DNA of 64,000 nucleotides from Anseranas semipalmata (Eukaryota; Chordata; Aves; Anseriformes; Anseranatidae). The notes beneath the pieces were generated by a model. It was given only the letters and a program-made list of their open reading frames with translations. It made no database searches and was not told where the DNA came from. A program made the position numbers and the translations under genes. Shown in pieces: positions 11,862 to 25,303 of the stretch (positions are counted from its first letter, which is position 1; every line of letters begins with the position of its first letter). The stretch covers positions 316,948-380,947 of the forward strand of contig VXAA01001239.1 in assembly GCA_013399115.1 (NCBI GenBank). The letters run 5' to 3'.

Positions 11862-13105
11862 AATATGTATGGGAAGGAAAGAAACAAGTAGATGCAGAAA
11901 CAGAAAAATAAGGTGCATCCAGGGAATGGAAAAGCTTGAGGAAAACCCAGAAGAGATCATGAACATTTTGTAAAGACCTTGAGGCACAAATCAAGTAAAC
12001 TGTCTTTTTCCTTCCCTTCCACCTGCCCCATATATATATTTTTTTTAAGTGAATATACATTTTGGAGAATATCATGCTTACTGAACCAGAAGAAATTGTT
12101 CAGTGTTTTGTTCTAAGATTCAAAGTTGTTGGATAAATTTCTGATTTAAAAGGGCTGTGTGAGGCAGAGCTGCTCAAAGGACCAGAGGATGAAGATGATC
12201 CCATGTAATCATGTAATAAGGAGCATGAGAGAGCATCCTGTCTCCTGAGACAAAGGATCATATTGTTATTGATTGAATCCCTTAGTATTAGCCATTTCAA
12301 AGGTGGATAACATTTCTGATTCTGTGACCTGAATTCCAAAACCTTTGTGTGATCATCCATGGAAAGAAACATCTCATACCTTGGAAAACTGGGTAGTGAC
12401 TGAGAAAATAATCCAGGAGACAATGATATGTGCACAGCTTTCCTTTGCAGGTGAAGAGGGTAGGCAAACATCTGGTCTCATGTAATGCACCACTGTTAAC
12501 ACTGAAAGTGCCTAGGGGCTCATTGCCTCCACAATCTTTCACCTTTCTTACAATGTTGTAGCTCCCAGGAGGAAGCTGCCTTGAGTAGTTTGAGAGCCAC
12601 ATAGTAGCTGAAAAAACAAGGTATTGGCCCACGTAGAACTGGAAATCGGTTTCCCCAAAGGACAAAGCATGTCTTTATATTTGGAAGATATGAATGATTT
12701 CATGTCTGCGGATGTCTGTTTCACACTAATTATATCCAGAAGGAAATCCATCTCCTCAACATCTCCATCTCCTACTAACCACACAGTTACTTCATTCTGG
12801 CTTTGAGAGACACCTGTGTTCTGAGTGGCCTATTCTGGGACAGTGACCATCTTCCAGAACCTTTAAGCCCTCTATCTTCTTTGCGGCTCACATGATGATG
12901 ACAGATACATTAAATGGCCTTGAGAAAAATATTGCATTTTTACAGTACCATTTTTGTTACATTTGCAAAATGTTTAATATGTCCATAGCTAGACAGCAGT
13001 AGCCTAGCCATTTTAAAGGGAAGTTCCTCCTGCTTTTCTTTGCTCCTAATGAATTTCATTATACATATTTTGGCTGTGAAAATGCCCTCCAAAACAGAGA
13101 CAATG

Positions 13106-13770
13106 ATGTCTCTCTCTCTCATTGCCCCTTGTCCTGTCCCTGGGCACCACTGAAAAAAGCCTCTCTCTCTCCTCTTTGCACTGTCTCTTTGGGTATTTAC
13201 ATACATGGATAAGATCCCCCTGAGCCTTCTCTTCTCCAGTCTGAACAGTCCCAGCTCTCAGCCTTTCCTCATAGGAGATGTGCTCCAGACCCTTCATCAT
13301 CTTTGTGGCCCTCCACTGGGCTGCATCCAGTGGCTCCCTATCCCTCTTGTACTGGGGAGCCCAGAACTGGACACAGCACTCCAGGTGTGACCTCACCAGT
13401 GGTGAGGGGAGAAATACCACCTCCCTCAACTTGCTGGCAATACTTTGCCTAATACAGCCCAGGATACCATTAGCCTTCTTTGCAGCAAGGGCGCATTGCT
13501 GGCTCATGTTCAACTTGGTGTCCACCTGGACTCCTAGGTCTTTTTTGCAGAGCTGCTTTCCAGCTGGGTGGAAAAGGCCCCAGCCTATACTGGTGGAGGG
13601 GACTGTTCCTCCACAGCTGTAGGACTTCGCACTTTCCTGGTTGAACTTCATGAGGTTCCTGTTAGTCCATTTCTCCTGCCTGTTGAGGTCCCTCTGGATG
13701 ACAGCATGACCCTCTGGTATATCAGCCATTCCTCCTAGTTTTGTCCTTTGCAGACTTGCTGAGGGCATGC
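13106..13770 (-). mobile_element. CR1 LINE fragment, reverse transcriptase C-terminal part
   Basis: The minus strand is open for 256 codons (13816-13046) and carries the typical CR1 order: a block with NRQEKWTNRNLMKFN, then [63 protein letters not shown], and a final FSVVPRDRTRGN. Codons are missing or scrambled in the middle relative to the family, and the catalytic part upstream is absent (5' truncation). The copy stops shortly after TRGN, lacking the last tens of codons, the 3' UTR and the octamer tail. The open frame reflects moderate age and not function. No gene is implied. Confidence 0.9.
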
Positions 13771-16700
13771 TGTGCCCCATCCAGGCACTGCAAGTAGTAC
13801 CATAACTTCTATACATTTCTTTTTCTGCAGTTCATGTTAGTAAAGCTATAGATACGTATGCCATCTCATTATGCAGCTGCTTTTTTCACATACCATACTC
13901 GCTTCTTCTCTGTGTAGTTATGTTGCACTTCTCACCAGCAACGTTGACTAAAAATGTCTGCTTGAGAAAACAGCAAATGCAGCTGACACACCATTATGAT
14001 GGAGAAAATTATGCTGTGTAGCTGCATGTAGTTCAGAAATAAATGTGTAGCAAATGTTGGGGGAATGGTTTCTTCACCTGTGTAGTCTTAATTCTGCTCT
14101 ATTGTAAATTTTCTTCACAAATTTCTCCATAGCATGAGGAAAGTATTATGTCAATATCCATAAATTTACTGTATTAGGTGAAATTACTAGGATATTATAA
14201 TTATGCAATTATAAAAAAGTCATTATTATAGTTAAAGGTCCTGAACCATCACTGGAATAGATCAGAGATTTTTGATTCACTTTAATGGAAGTTGGATCTA
14301 GCCCAAAGTATCTATGAGAAGTACATTCAATGCAGTTAAAGAATTGCCTGATAAATTGCAGTTGAAAGCTGCAAAAATCAAAGTAGCATGGATATTACAC
14401 CTTTCTTCCTTGCTATACATTATTTATACTTAGGAGGGTTTTTCAGAAGTCCCTAAAGCCTAGAGATTGTTGAGCACCTGTAGAGAAATCTTCAGCCCTA
14501 GCCCCGTGTCTGAGAGCCATAGGATGTCTGCAAGGAGGAAGCTTAGTGCCTAAGAATGGGATTAAGAGAGTCACTGAGATGTGTAAAGTAATTAGCAAGA
14601 GGTGACTAAGGAGGGAACACCTGAAATATCACCTTAATTTGGGTTTTAGGCAGCGTAAGCTCTTCAAGAACATCCTTTCCTCAACTGTCATACACAAATC
14701 CTGAAGGCATTCCTGGAGATAACAGGTACCTGGAGCACACCATCTAGTTTTGGATCCCCATTTTAAGAATAGGAAGGAGGAATCCCAAGGGTCAGCAACA
14801 CTATCATTAGAGATTTAGAAATTTGGATGTTGAGGAGAAAATTTGCTTCACCTACTTGTAGTTTTTCCTCAGTAGACTAAATGAAACCGTCAGTGTATAA
14901 AAGCTTTCTATGAAGACAAGGGTGATGAAATTGTTCATATTGTACCTACAATGGACAAAATAAAATGTGTAGCAAGATTTTCATTAGATCTTAGAAACTC
15001 ATTACTGAAACTCATTATAAAGATAGCAAAGTACAAGAACTCGATCCTAGGAAAGATGTTGGAACCACTTTCACTGGAATCTTTTAATAATAGATAAGAC
15101 AAAATGGTCAGGATGGGCCAGTACACTAACTTGCTGTCAGAGTTGTGGTGCTAACCATATCGTGATAGTGTGACATTTTTCTGCCCTTTGGGCTGATGCC
15201 CAGAAGTGCCGGATCATTTGGGACTCTAGGTGCCAAAGTACTGATCCCTGTACCCCTTCAGTGTGATCTGCCTTACTCCTGGTCAAAGCACTCACCCAGA
15301 ACATGGGGCAATCCTCTAAAGGGATTTCAAAGTAGAATCTCTTTTTGCATGTGAAAGTGCTCTGGAATAGTTGGAGTGAGTTAGTGGGATGGGATCCTCA
15401 AAGCGCCCCACACTCTGGCTGTTACACTTCGTGTAAGACGAAGTTATTTTTTGGACTGGGGAAGATATTAGAAGTAACCGTGGCTCTTTATGCAGGTGTT
15501 TAGGGTGCTTGTATGGGAGAGGAGGTAATCCTAGTTCCAGCCAGCCCTGTGCTCGCTGTGACTTGTCAGGAGCTGGAAGCCCAGGCACCCTGCCCTGCTC
15601 CGGTGTGTCCTGACCACGAGGCTGGGGAGTCATGCCCGCTTTGGCAGAGTCGGGATGTAGTTGTTCTATGTCTGATGTTTCCACTCAGGGCTCTGTGGGT
15701 ATTTCTAGGTCTGTGAAGTGCAATCGGACAAGAAGAGACTACTAGCAGTCAACTGAAATTTTCTGTTCGGCTGGGCTATACATGAACTGGAAAAAAATAC
15801 CTAAGTCTGCAAAACAACAAAGATGGAAAATGATTTCTGCACACAACGATGAAGATCTTTGGTAGCAAACATACAGAATTCTTTTCTGCTCTCTGAAACT
15901 GCATGCAGCCTGGTGTCTAGGACAGTTCTTCAAAGGGAGATGGAGAAGTGAATTGCCTAAGGCAGAGCTGCTCACACGGAGGGCAGAAGTGGCTGAATGA
16001 AGCAGTACCACCATTTCCTCCTACAACTGTTCTGTGCAGGAGGGACCGAATTTTTCCCTTTGCGTTTGGAGGGGGCGAGGAAGGGCTTTGGAGGTCGCTC
16101 CCAAAGAAGCAGCCGTGAGCGAGAAAGCACCTAAGTTCTGTGGAGAAAAGTTTTTCGGATGCACAGTCACCTTAGCATTTCCCATTGGTTGGTTTGGGTG
16201 GAGCCCCACATAGACGCCCACATTTCTTGATCCTATTTCTACCCCAAATGTTCTCTAAAGAAGTTATGTGCCTAACTTGGAGATTCTGCTTTAATAACTA
16301 AGTCACATAAAGATCAGGCAGTGTCTGTCTTTAGTGCTAAGTGACAATCTTGTATAGTTTTAATTGGCTCATCATTCTTACTGCTTTTAAATGTAGTAAG
16401 ATGTGCTGTATAATCAGGTTGCATTGACAGTTGGTTACTGTAGTGAGCGTTATACCAATTTATTAATTGGCTTTGGAGATTGCTGATGTAAAGTCTTCAG
16501 GAATTCAATAAAATTTTTTCATAAATGTCTTACGGTTAGTTAAAACAAAACTCTACCGTGCTGACTTAAACTCTAGTTATATTTTAAAGACAGGTTACAA
16601 ATATGAAATCTGTAACTTTCATGTTTCTAATCTCAGTTATAAAGGAATTTCTGGGCCAGACTCTGTCACCTTTACATACAGTGAGTGTTACCTACTGACC

Positions 16701-17966
16701 TGTCTTATTAAGTAATTAGATTACTGACTAGATAAGTAACTCTACCTGTTCAGTTTTGGTGTTCATAAAAAAATCAGCATTTAGCTTACTTTCTGATTCA
16801 AAATATATTATTTTTTACTGTCAGTCTTGAAAGTTCTCATAGAAATCTTCACATAAAATAACTTCGTTGTTGTTGCTATAACTGGCCCCAATGAAGTTAT
16901 ATTGGGCATAATTATGATAAATATCTATGTATCTTACAGACATACAAACCTCATGATAAAAAAATGTGCATTTGGAATTTATTTTAAAATACAAACAGGT
17001 TGACTCAAAAAAAAAGAATCTTTTATATTCTTCTGAAACTAGATTCATTCCATGGTACTAAATGCCTTTGTATTTTTACTAATAAGACAAGTAAAAGCAA
17101 TGTAGCAGTTCACACCAGTATATAAGATTAGTATTGTGGGATATGACGGTGTCATTCTTACATAGCCTCACTTCTGACCATAACCACACTTGAGGCAGTT
17201 CACCACTTGCTGGAAGTGTTGCGGTAATGTGCTTTCATCAAGTGGCTTTGAGCTAGACAGCACATTACTACATTTGCCTTTGTTAAAATTAACTCTGATG
17301 CAATTCTTGCTGTTGTTACCAGAAGAAGTGAAATGTTAAATCATTATAGGAACCCCTTTGGTTATATTCTCAGCTGCCTGCTCTGTGGAAAAGGAATTCC
17401 CCCTGCGCTTCTTTCTGGGCCTGACTCTATGAGGGAGGAATGCGCTCGGTACTTTTCAACCATCATCAGTTTCAGTGGGAATTGAGAGTTCAATGCTTTA
17501 CAGAGCTGGCAAGCTTTTCTCAAAGTATCACAAGATTCAGCTTTGTAATTTTGCAGAGAAGGATTTAAATGGGATTTAAAAATCCGACCCATTGTACGCA
17601 TACTTGAAAAAAAATTAACCGCAGTGATGGATGGAATAAGAGATGACAAAAAGATCCTATAGGGTGTAACTGGTAGGATAATGGCTAGTGGAAAGTCTGC
17701 ACTTGAGATGCATGAGATATGGGTGGTCCTTAAAACCTAGGACAACAAGAGCAGTGTGTGAGCTGAAGAAATGGATCCTTCTGAAACTTGGTAGTGGTAT
17801 TTAAAGATGGTGATGAGTTTCAAAAGTGAGAATTTTATTATATACCTTCTAATCCAAAACATTTATTTCCTTTCATGTCCAGATTTCTGTTTTTAGCTTG
17901 GATTGAATAAAATAATAAAGCTGTAACTATATCAGTTACTTTTTTACCCAGATGCTAAGTATACTG

Positions 17967-17992
17967 TTTATTATTATTATTATTATTATTAA
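17967..17992. repeat. (TTA)n microsatellite
   Basis: About eight and a half TTA units in a row. Confidence 0.9.
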
Positions 17993-18904
17993 GGGTTATC
18001 TATTTAAGGAGTTATAACACCCATTTCCAGTTTAAAATGCAGGGCCTAGGAGCAAGGCATGCACTTGATTCCCTGGTTCTCAGCTGAAGAAGCCAGGTAG
18101 CTTGCAATTTCTGTATGTGGCTACAGAGCCCGAAGCAGCAAGGTGTAAGCTCTCCTTCTCTGAAACATTTGCATCTTCTTTCATCTCCAAAACACTACTG
18201 ACTCCTTATGCTCTGGAAAGTAAAGTTCACATGCAGAGGGAAGTGGAAAATTACTTGTGATAATCTCTGAATCTTCTCTTTATAAACTCCAGCCGAACTC
18301 TGTTGGGGGCAGGAGGGAACACCAAAAATAATCCAGCAACAAGGAAGCTTGCAAGAAATCACCCTAAGAAGCAAACCTAAGCAAAGCAGGAAATGAACAC
18401 AACCTAGAAACTTATACCCAAAAATCACTGGACAAAAGGAGTTTTCACTCTAACAAATGAGTAATGCCCAAATCTCCTTAAAGTTGTCTTTATTTGTTAC
18501 TGCTGTTGATTTAATGTTGAAGATATTTGATTGCTAGCACCCCTAACTAAAAGATACACTGTGGAAAGGTGTTTACCAGCTTAACCTTGGCAGTGTTCAT
18601 AGACACAAAATAGGAGTCTCTTCCGTAGTTCTTAGGCTCCTTTTCCTTAATTCTGCCCAGCCTAGAAATTAATTTAGCAAGTGACATATATAGCTCAAAG
18701 TACTTAAACTTAAGTTTATAATCTTTGCTATGAAATCTAACATTTTGTGATGAGTTTAAAGACAGAATGCCAGAGAGCATTTTCTCTCTTACAAAGTAGG
18801 AACCTTCAATAATACATTTTTAAGAGAGTAATTTGTTTAATCCTGAGAGACAGCTGCAATAATCTAAGGTCATTTAAGTGAAAAGAAGCTGCAGAGAAAG
18901 TCAG

Positions 18905-18921
18905 AGCAGCGCCACCTGGGT
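18905..18921 (-). promoter_or_regulatory. Candidate CTCF-like site (-)
   Basis: Read on the minus strand the motif is ACCCAGGTGGCGCTGCT, keeping CAGGTGGCGCT, close to the vertebrate CTCF core. It points toward the + oriented candidate at 4618. No score was computed and no binding data are available here. Confidence 0.3.
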
Positions 18922-21361
18922 CAGGACAAACATTTAAAGAAGCAGCGTGTTAATACTTAAAGAATTTATTCATGCATTTTTTATAACTTCTAGCTTTTGT
19001 AGTTGAATGTAATGAATGGATCTCCAAGAGGTTGAGTCATCATGCCCGTAGCTGATGCCAGTTTCCAGGCATTAACTTTAATTATTGATGCTTTCCCTAA
19101 TAGACCTGATGGCACATTTTTAAAGTAAAGGCTCTGTCTTACTAAAGGCATGCCCTGCTGCCAGGCACACCGGCTGTCACTGGCAGAGGTATATAAGGAG
19201 TTTCCACTTGGTCTTTAAATTAAGGCTTTGTTTCTCGGGTTTTGTTCTTTAATTACTCTGTGCAGTGCTTTTACCTCTGGGCTAGGTTTTCTTTGAATAA
19301 GTTTATAACTGGAAAAGCAAACTGAGCATGGAGGGTTTGAGGGGTCTTTCAAAACCTGTGAAATTGCTCCAGGAGGCAGCATGATACTTCATTTATTGTT
19401 TCATTAGATTATTGAGCAGCAGTTTCCAGACTAACGTATATGTGCCTTAGGTATTTTCAATGACAATGTTTTTTCTGCTTCATAGTGCCTCATGTTTTCA
19501 GTCTCAGGATTTTCCTTCACAAAACCTTTCTAGGCAGGTAGCTGGGTATTCCTTTCATGAGATGGAACAAAGGGGCAATGAAAGGTGCAATGAAGTAGGT
19601 ATCAGATCCAGAGGTAAATTTTGAGAATTTAAAAAGTATTAAAAGAATTTAAAAAGAATTCCTGACGCAAGTTGAAACCAAAATTAATATATAATTTATA
19701 ATTTTACTCCAGTCAGTGCACACTCATCTGTAAATCCTCAGTTCTGCACCGGAGGGGGGAGGTGAGGAGATGGGAGAGAGACAGTGCGGGCTTCTTTCTG
19801 GCCCTAAATAAGAAAATGGCCTGACAACAAATGGCTTAATGAAATAGCTGTTTAATAATATATAGCAAAAAGAAGAATGTAGAGAGAGAGTAAATCACCT
19901 TCAGATGTTGGGCATCCCACATTTGTGCAGCATCAGATGGACCCCGGATGGATTTTCCCATGGCGTGCTGCGCAGATCCGCTCTGTGCAGAGAGGTTCTT
20001 CCTTTCTGGTCATTCAAGCTATTATATAATTATCCTACAAAAGAAAAAACCCAACTCTCTTCAAAGAGGATGCTCACTTGAGGACTTCTCTCCGGACTTT
20101 CAGGCCCATGAAGTTGATGCAATTGCTGGCACCAAGAGGGAGCTGTGTGAGGCTCCTCTGTTGCAATGAGCTGGCTGGGGTTTCCTGCAGCCGAGGGATA
20201 TGTGCAGCACAGCACAGAGGTGCAGCAGGTAAACTTCCTAGTCAGGTTAACAGGTATGTGGATCACTAACACTCGATGTACAGCGGTCTGCCGGTGAGAA
20301 TCAGTGCCCCCTCCTGTCTGGAACAGGTCCTCTTTCAATTCCTGAGTGAATGACCACACACAAACCTTCATCAGCAAGATTCAAACCGAGTCACCTGTTT
20401 TGGTTACAGCATCTTCGCTAACAAAACCTAAATGTTGTGTGTAAGCCCTCTCTCTTACTCAGGTGTGTTTCTGTGAAAGCTGTGAATGGAAATGTAGTTA
20501 TAGGTATATTTTATTGTATAAGATCAGTCAGGGCTCAGTACAATTTTGTGCTAAAGTTAAAAGCAGATAGAGCACAGTGCTCATGAACAAAATAAGGCAG
20601 AAAATCAGCAAAATAGACCAGAAAGGGACTGGACATCCAGGGACTTCCAAATTTTAATCCTGCCATTGTACTGTCATTTTCAATAAGCCTTTTAGTACTG
20701 TGTGTCTGTTTGATCTTCTGTAAAATGAAGTAATTAGGGTTCTTGCTTGTGAAAATTGATGATTTCTTACAAACCCTTCTAGGTACATCTAGTCTCTGGG
20801 TGGTGGCTACCCAGTGCTTGGTCTCCATGATATCATCTAGCCCAGAACTCATGAGACACACTGAAAAGAACTGTCACTTTGTCCCTGCTGGCCTATCTGC
20901 AGAAGTTTGAACAGAAGGAGCTGGGTTTATGGTGTGGACTGGTGTACAGCAGATTCCCAGCCTTTCTCATCCTTCTCATTCCAGCTGGAATATTGGCCTT
21001 GCACAAGTTTAGTCACTTTCATGTAACAATGATATGTTTCTTATGTCTTGAAAAGCATTTGAGTCTTTCTGGATGTTTTTTAACCCACCAGAAGTTAAAA
21101 GATAGAAAATTAGCTTAAAGGAGATATGCAGTGATTTCTCATGCTATATCGTTATTTACTGTATTTACTACTTGGTAGGCATTCACTGTTGTATAAGAGA
21201 CAAATACTGACCTGATGTCTAGATCATCATATATCATAAAATGAATAAGACATTACAGAAGTCCATATGTACATGTAGAATATGTAGAAATTCTAAGAAG
21301 TATTATTTTTTTGAAGAAACTATAAGGATACTGCGTAGATTTCATTGGTAAATATGATATA

Positions 21362-21545
21362 TTGGAGAAAAATCAGTGTGATTCTTGGTTTTGTAAAGGT
21401 AAGTCCTGCCTCACAGAAGTCTTGGAGTTCTTTGGAGGGGTTAGTAGGCACACAGATGAACACGATCTAGCTGAGGTAATCTTGGCTTTCCAAAGGCTTT
21501 TGACACACAAACCTAGGAATAAAGTTTGCAAAGGTACTTGGGGGT
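21362..21545 (+). mobile_element. Ancient CR1 LINE fragment
   Basis: One frame reads WFCKGKSCLTEVLEFFGG and then VILAFQRLLTH, which corresponds to the conserved reverse-transcriptase stretch of old amniote CR1 elements (compare [20 protein letters not shown] in the younger copy at 36.8 kb). The aspartate of the usual YLDF motif is replaced (ILAF) and flanking sequence is unrecognisable, so this is a short fossil. Confidence 0.6.
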
Positions 21546-22014
21546 TAAATGTGCATTTTGAAAATTCTACTAAGTACCCATTTACCTAAATTTACCTAAT
21601 TTAGATGCCTAAATACTGTCAGGAACTGGCCTTATGATTTTACAGCATCATCATCTTTGAACAACCAACATTTAACCTAATGAAGACATCCCAGAAATCT
21701 GGTACCAGCTTTTCTATCATCTGATAGATTTACGTTTTTTTGTTGTTGTTGTTGTTTCTTACTCTGCACTTTTTCTCCAGGCTATAGCTTTAATTCTTTT
21801 CTTGCAGGATTTCAATTATATTCTTGCAGGTTTGGTGTATGAAAATTAGTGCACAATATGCAACTTTCTAAGATAAAGTTTTCTTTAAATATCTGATTTA
21901 AATCAGACAATCAGTCCTGGCTATAATATTGCCAAGGCTAAGATGATCTATCTGTCTTTGTTCAGTTTCTTTGGATTTTGTTTACCTTATTTTTCTTAAC
22001 CTACTGATATTAAC

Positions 22015-22031
22015 TTTTTTTTTTTTTTTTT
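22015..22031. repeat. Poly-T run
   Basis: T17, low complexity. Confidence 0.9.
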
Positions 22032-24929
22032 CTCTTCCATTTTTTATTCTATGTCCCTATTGGACTTCTCTGGTTTGCATGGCTGCCACAGGTGACTAAG
22101 CTTCCGGTCCCAAACCAGGTTTCCTCTGCTGGGAGGACCTTGAAGTGCAGCTGTGATGGAGAGGTCTCTAAAGCCAGATCATCAATGTGAACTAAGGTTG
22201 TGGAACTGGGGGGAAGGTATTTCCTGAACAAGTTCCGTGGCCCAACTGCTCCCCCCGGCCCCCAGCTCTTACAGGTAGTCGCTGCTGTTGTTTGGTTCCC
22301 AGACACCTCCTTCCACCTAGGGAACTGCACCAGCAAGGTCTTAGGATGTATTTATATCCTAGTCTAGGGTCTCGTGGCTTGTGCAATAAATGCAAAAGAG
22401 TTGTGGGATCTCTAAAGATGTAAGACAATTCAGAACATTGTTCAAGAACTGTTCCTTGACAATTTTTCCTTTCCCGAATCTGCCGTCTCTTTTTGATTTG
22501 ACTGGCCTTCTTTCAGCCTTCTTGAAGTTCAAAATATGTTTGGGGGATTCTTTTGGCAACTTCAGACAGAAACATGGCTGCTGAGGAGCATATATCATGT
22601 CCATCCATAATGCTTGATGTGCCATTACCACATTTGCTGTTTATTTTTGCTTTTAGGTTTAAGCACATTATTAATGTATACTTGTAGTTAGAGCCCCAGT
22701 GTGATGTGGACTTACTTTTTAAAGCAACTCAGTCAGCCTTGGCTGAGGTAAAAGGATATGTTCTGAGCATTATTTTTAGAAATGTGATGTGTTGAAACCT
22801 ATTTTTAGAATTTTTCTATTATATTTTTTACCTCAAATTCAAACATTTTTCTTAATAAGACTAAAATATGTCAGGCACTTTTTGCCGTAATTTATGACTG
22901 AACTTGTTTATTTAATATTACTTTTTTAAAGACAAAAGATTTGGTCAAATAATATTTTTGTTTCATGCATATAATGTCATAAACTGTACATTTTGTATTA
23001 GAAGTAAGATTTTTGAAGCAGAAGCTTTATACGTACATTCTTGGGATTTTTCTTAGTATAAATGATGAAGGAGACTAGAAGAGGCGCAGAGAGAGATGCA
23101 ACATCCAGAGTTGCTACTGTTACAGATCCATGTCATCGTGTCCAAATTTCCTATGTTTACTAGTGTGTTACCAGTATTAGTATCTATGTGCAGGGAATTG
23201 GTTTTCCTGTCTCCACAATGCAAGGAATGAGAGAGAGCAATTTTTTAATTTTGCATTTTATTTTATTTCAGTGTTACGGCTATTTTAAGAACTTTGTAGT
23301 TTTCACCCTAGTGGTATGACACTACCTCTGATGAGACAGCAACAAAAGCTTTCTTCTTCCACTGTCCTAAAGCAAAAAGTCTCTACTGAATTTCAGTGGC
23401 TGGAGGCCCTGCTTGGTTCGTGGTGGTGTTAGTGCCAGAACCATTGCCACTGCCTGGAAGAAATGCTGTCTATGGATGATGCCTATTTGCTTTTAATCTC
23501 CAGAGGATTCTTCCAAGTCATCTATAATTTTGGCTGTTTTGGCATATAACCTTATTTAAACGCCGTAGAGAACAATCTCATTAATGAGATTTCCTAAATG
23601 ACAAGATGGATTAGAAAGAGTTTTCCTCAGACATAAGAGTGAAGACGCTGAGAAATACTCTAACGTTTTGCTTTCTCTCAAAAAGCTCTCAGCAAGAACT
23701 TAGTGAGCAGTCATTGAATGTTTGGTGATGATTGGGTTTCTCCAGAACAGATTACAGGACTTAACAGTCCTGGACTGTGGCCTTTCATCACTAGAGAGAG
23801 ATACCCCAGAAGATGTGGTTCATAGCTGCTGAGGTGAGTGTTGTTTGGCTCTGCTCGGTACTACCAGTGATATACACTAGTAGAATGTCTGCGAAACATC
23901 AGGCACAGAGTCCTTCACACATCCATCTGTCAAACTTGCATACATTTATGTATATTTAGGTGTATTTGGCTCTATGTTAGGAGCCAGCCTGTGAATGGGA
24001 TGATCGTGAGGTCTATGTTTAAAGACATTTATGATACAAAAGAGAAGCACTGCAACAAAGTAAGGAGATTAATCATGATGGATGAACCAGATGAAGAACA
24101 TAACAAAGTGTTACGCATAGGGGCATGGTTAGGGAAACCCTTTAATTCAGCATAAGCTGGTGTCACTGTTGGGCAGAAGCAGTTGTATGTCCCTCCACCC
24201 TTGGCCACACTGGTGCCATGCACTGCTTTGTGCCAGCACAAGAGTTTGTGTGGCTGGGTGGGAAACTGAACTGGGGGCTTAGTCCAAGTTGAAACTGATG
24301 TGACAGAATCGAGTAGGGATTAAGCCCCCAGAAATGGGGTCTTGGGAACAAAATCTTCCTTGTCAGTTTGCATGGTACTCCAAATACAAGAATCCTGACA
24401 CTTTTAGTTGCTTCTTATTAATGCAAATAGGTAATATATTTTGATGATAGTTTACTTTTTTGAACAGCTTTTCCAGTGTTGCGAAGTCTTCTGTCCTGCT
24501 CCCTTCTAGAATACTTTAGGTTTAGTCTCCTTAATATTGCTGAAAGAAAAGTGGTTGTAAAGGGATTTCATGGACACTGAATATTATATTCCTTTGTGAG
24601 TAGCAAAACAATATTTAGCAGGGGTCAATGTCTTTGCAGTGCCTAAACATGTTGTGGAGTTCCCAACAGTTGAGTAGTTTCTTTCCACAAAGTTGCAATT
24701 TTTAATTAGGCAGCTGATGACATCTGGTGCTGAGATTACAGTTTTCCATGGTAGATGAAAACTGGTATCTATTTCATAATTACATGGTGGAAAAAGGCTC
24801 AGGACTAGGATTATGCTTACACTTTAGAGAACATATGCATGCCCTGCTGGGAAGTTCTCTGATCATACTTTTATTTACCTCATATGTGTAACTTTGAGAT
24901 GCAATGTCTTGTAAACTGTAAAAAACTCC

Positions 24930-24948
24930 TTTTTTTTTTTTTTTTTTT
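24930..24948. repeat. Poly-T run
   Basis: T19, low complexity. Confidence 0.9.
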
Positions 24949-25110
24949 CCTGTAGTAATAATAGTAATTTAACTATCACTCTGCTTGGTTGTACCTCTTT
25001 GTAGAAAGTAGGGTAAATTCTATTATTTTAAGTCAACCTAATTATTTTGAAATAATACTATGAAACTGAACAAAAAAATTGCTTTTACTTAATTCATCTA
25101 AAACATGTAC

Positions 25111-25185
25111 ATTGAGACAAAGAAGTTAAGTGACTGTCCAAGAGACATATTGGGAACTAGTATCAGCCCAGATTAGAGCCCATGA
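25111..25185. mobile_element. MIR-like SINE fragment
   Basis: The segment containing GAAGTTAAGTGACT, then CCAAG, CTAGT and a final GATTAGAGCCCA follows the central and 3' part of the MIR consensus in order and spacing. It is strongly diverged. MIR-type SINEs are rare but present in birds. Confidence 0.45.
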
Positions 25186-25287
25186 GAATCCTTGATCTCA
25201 CACAGACCTCAGCAAATTCTGCTTTGCCTTCACCAGCTAGTCAAATTATTTCAGAAAAGAACCCGGTATCATCGGTAAAAAAAGTGT

Positions 25288-25303
25288 CCACCAGATGGTG
25301 CTG
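25288..25303 (+). promoter_or_regulatory. Candidate CTCF-like site (+)
   Basis: CCACCAGATGGTGCTG matches the CTCF core with GATGG in place of GGGGG, an accepted variant. Single site, no score computed. Confidence 0.3.

Larger units (their letters stand above)
10168..13105. other. Non-coding stretch with unexplained open frames
   Basis: Contains an A-rich tract at 10184-10210, a (TA)n at 10671-10689 and a short (GT)n at 11849-11861. Two overlapping minus-strand frames at 12297-12784 and a + frame at 10938-11132 are open but match nothing I recognise. The rest of the expected cyclic-nucleotide-binding domain is not found here. Confidence 0.45.
13771..21361. other. Mostly unique non-coding DNA
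   Basis: No gene or full transposon is recognised. It holds short pieces of an ancient dispersed repeat (about 14430-14580 and 15195-15245), a (TTA)n at 17967-17992, a minus-strand CTCF-like site at 18905-18921, and a moderately GC-rich unexplained block at about 19720-20420 with short splice-like signals. The GC-richer patch at 15500-16220 carries a CCAAT-type motif near 16180 but no clear promoter. Confidence 0.45.
21546..25110. other. Non-coding AT-rich stretch
   Basis: A short ancient-repeat crumb lies at 21560-21620, a (TTG)n at about 21738-21756, T runs at 22015-22031 and 24930-24948. An exon-like block at 23746-23833 is bracketed by good splice signals (TTTCTCCAG and GAG|GTGAGT), but its longest frame meets a stop two bases before the donor, so it can only be non-coding or terminal. 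Nothing else is recognised. Confidence 0.45.

Noticed and set aside
21390..21405. Strong donor-like AAAG|GTAAGT
   Set aside because: It lies within the ancient CR1 fragment, where the family sequence itself gives this string.
23746..23833. Exon-like block with TTTCTCCAG acceptor and GAG|GTGAGT donor
   Set aside because: All frames contain a stop, the best one just before the donor, so it is not an internal coding exon. A non-coding exon remains possible.
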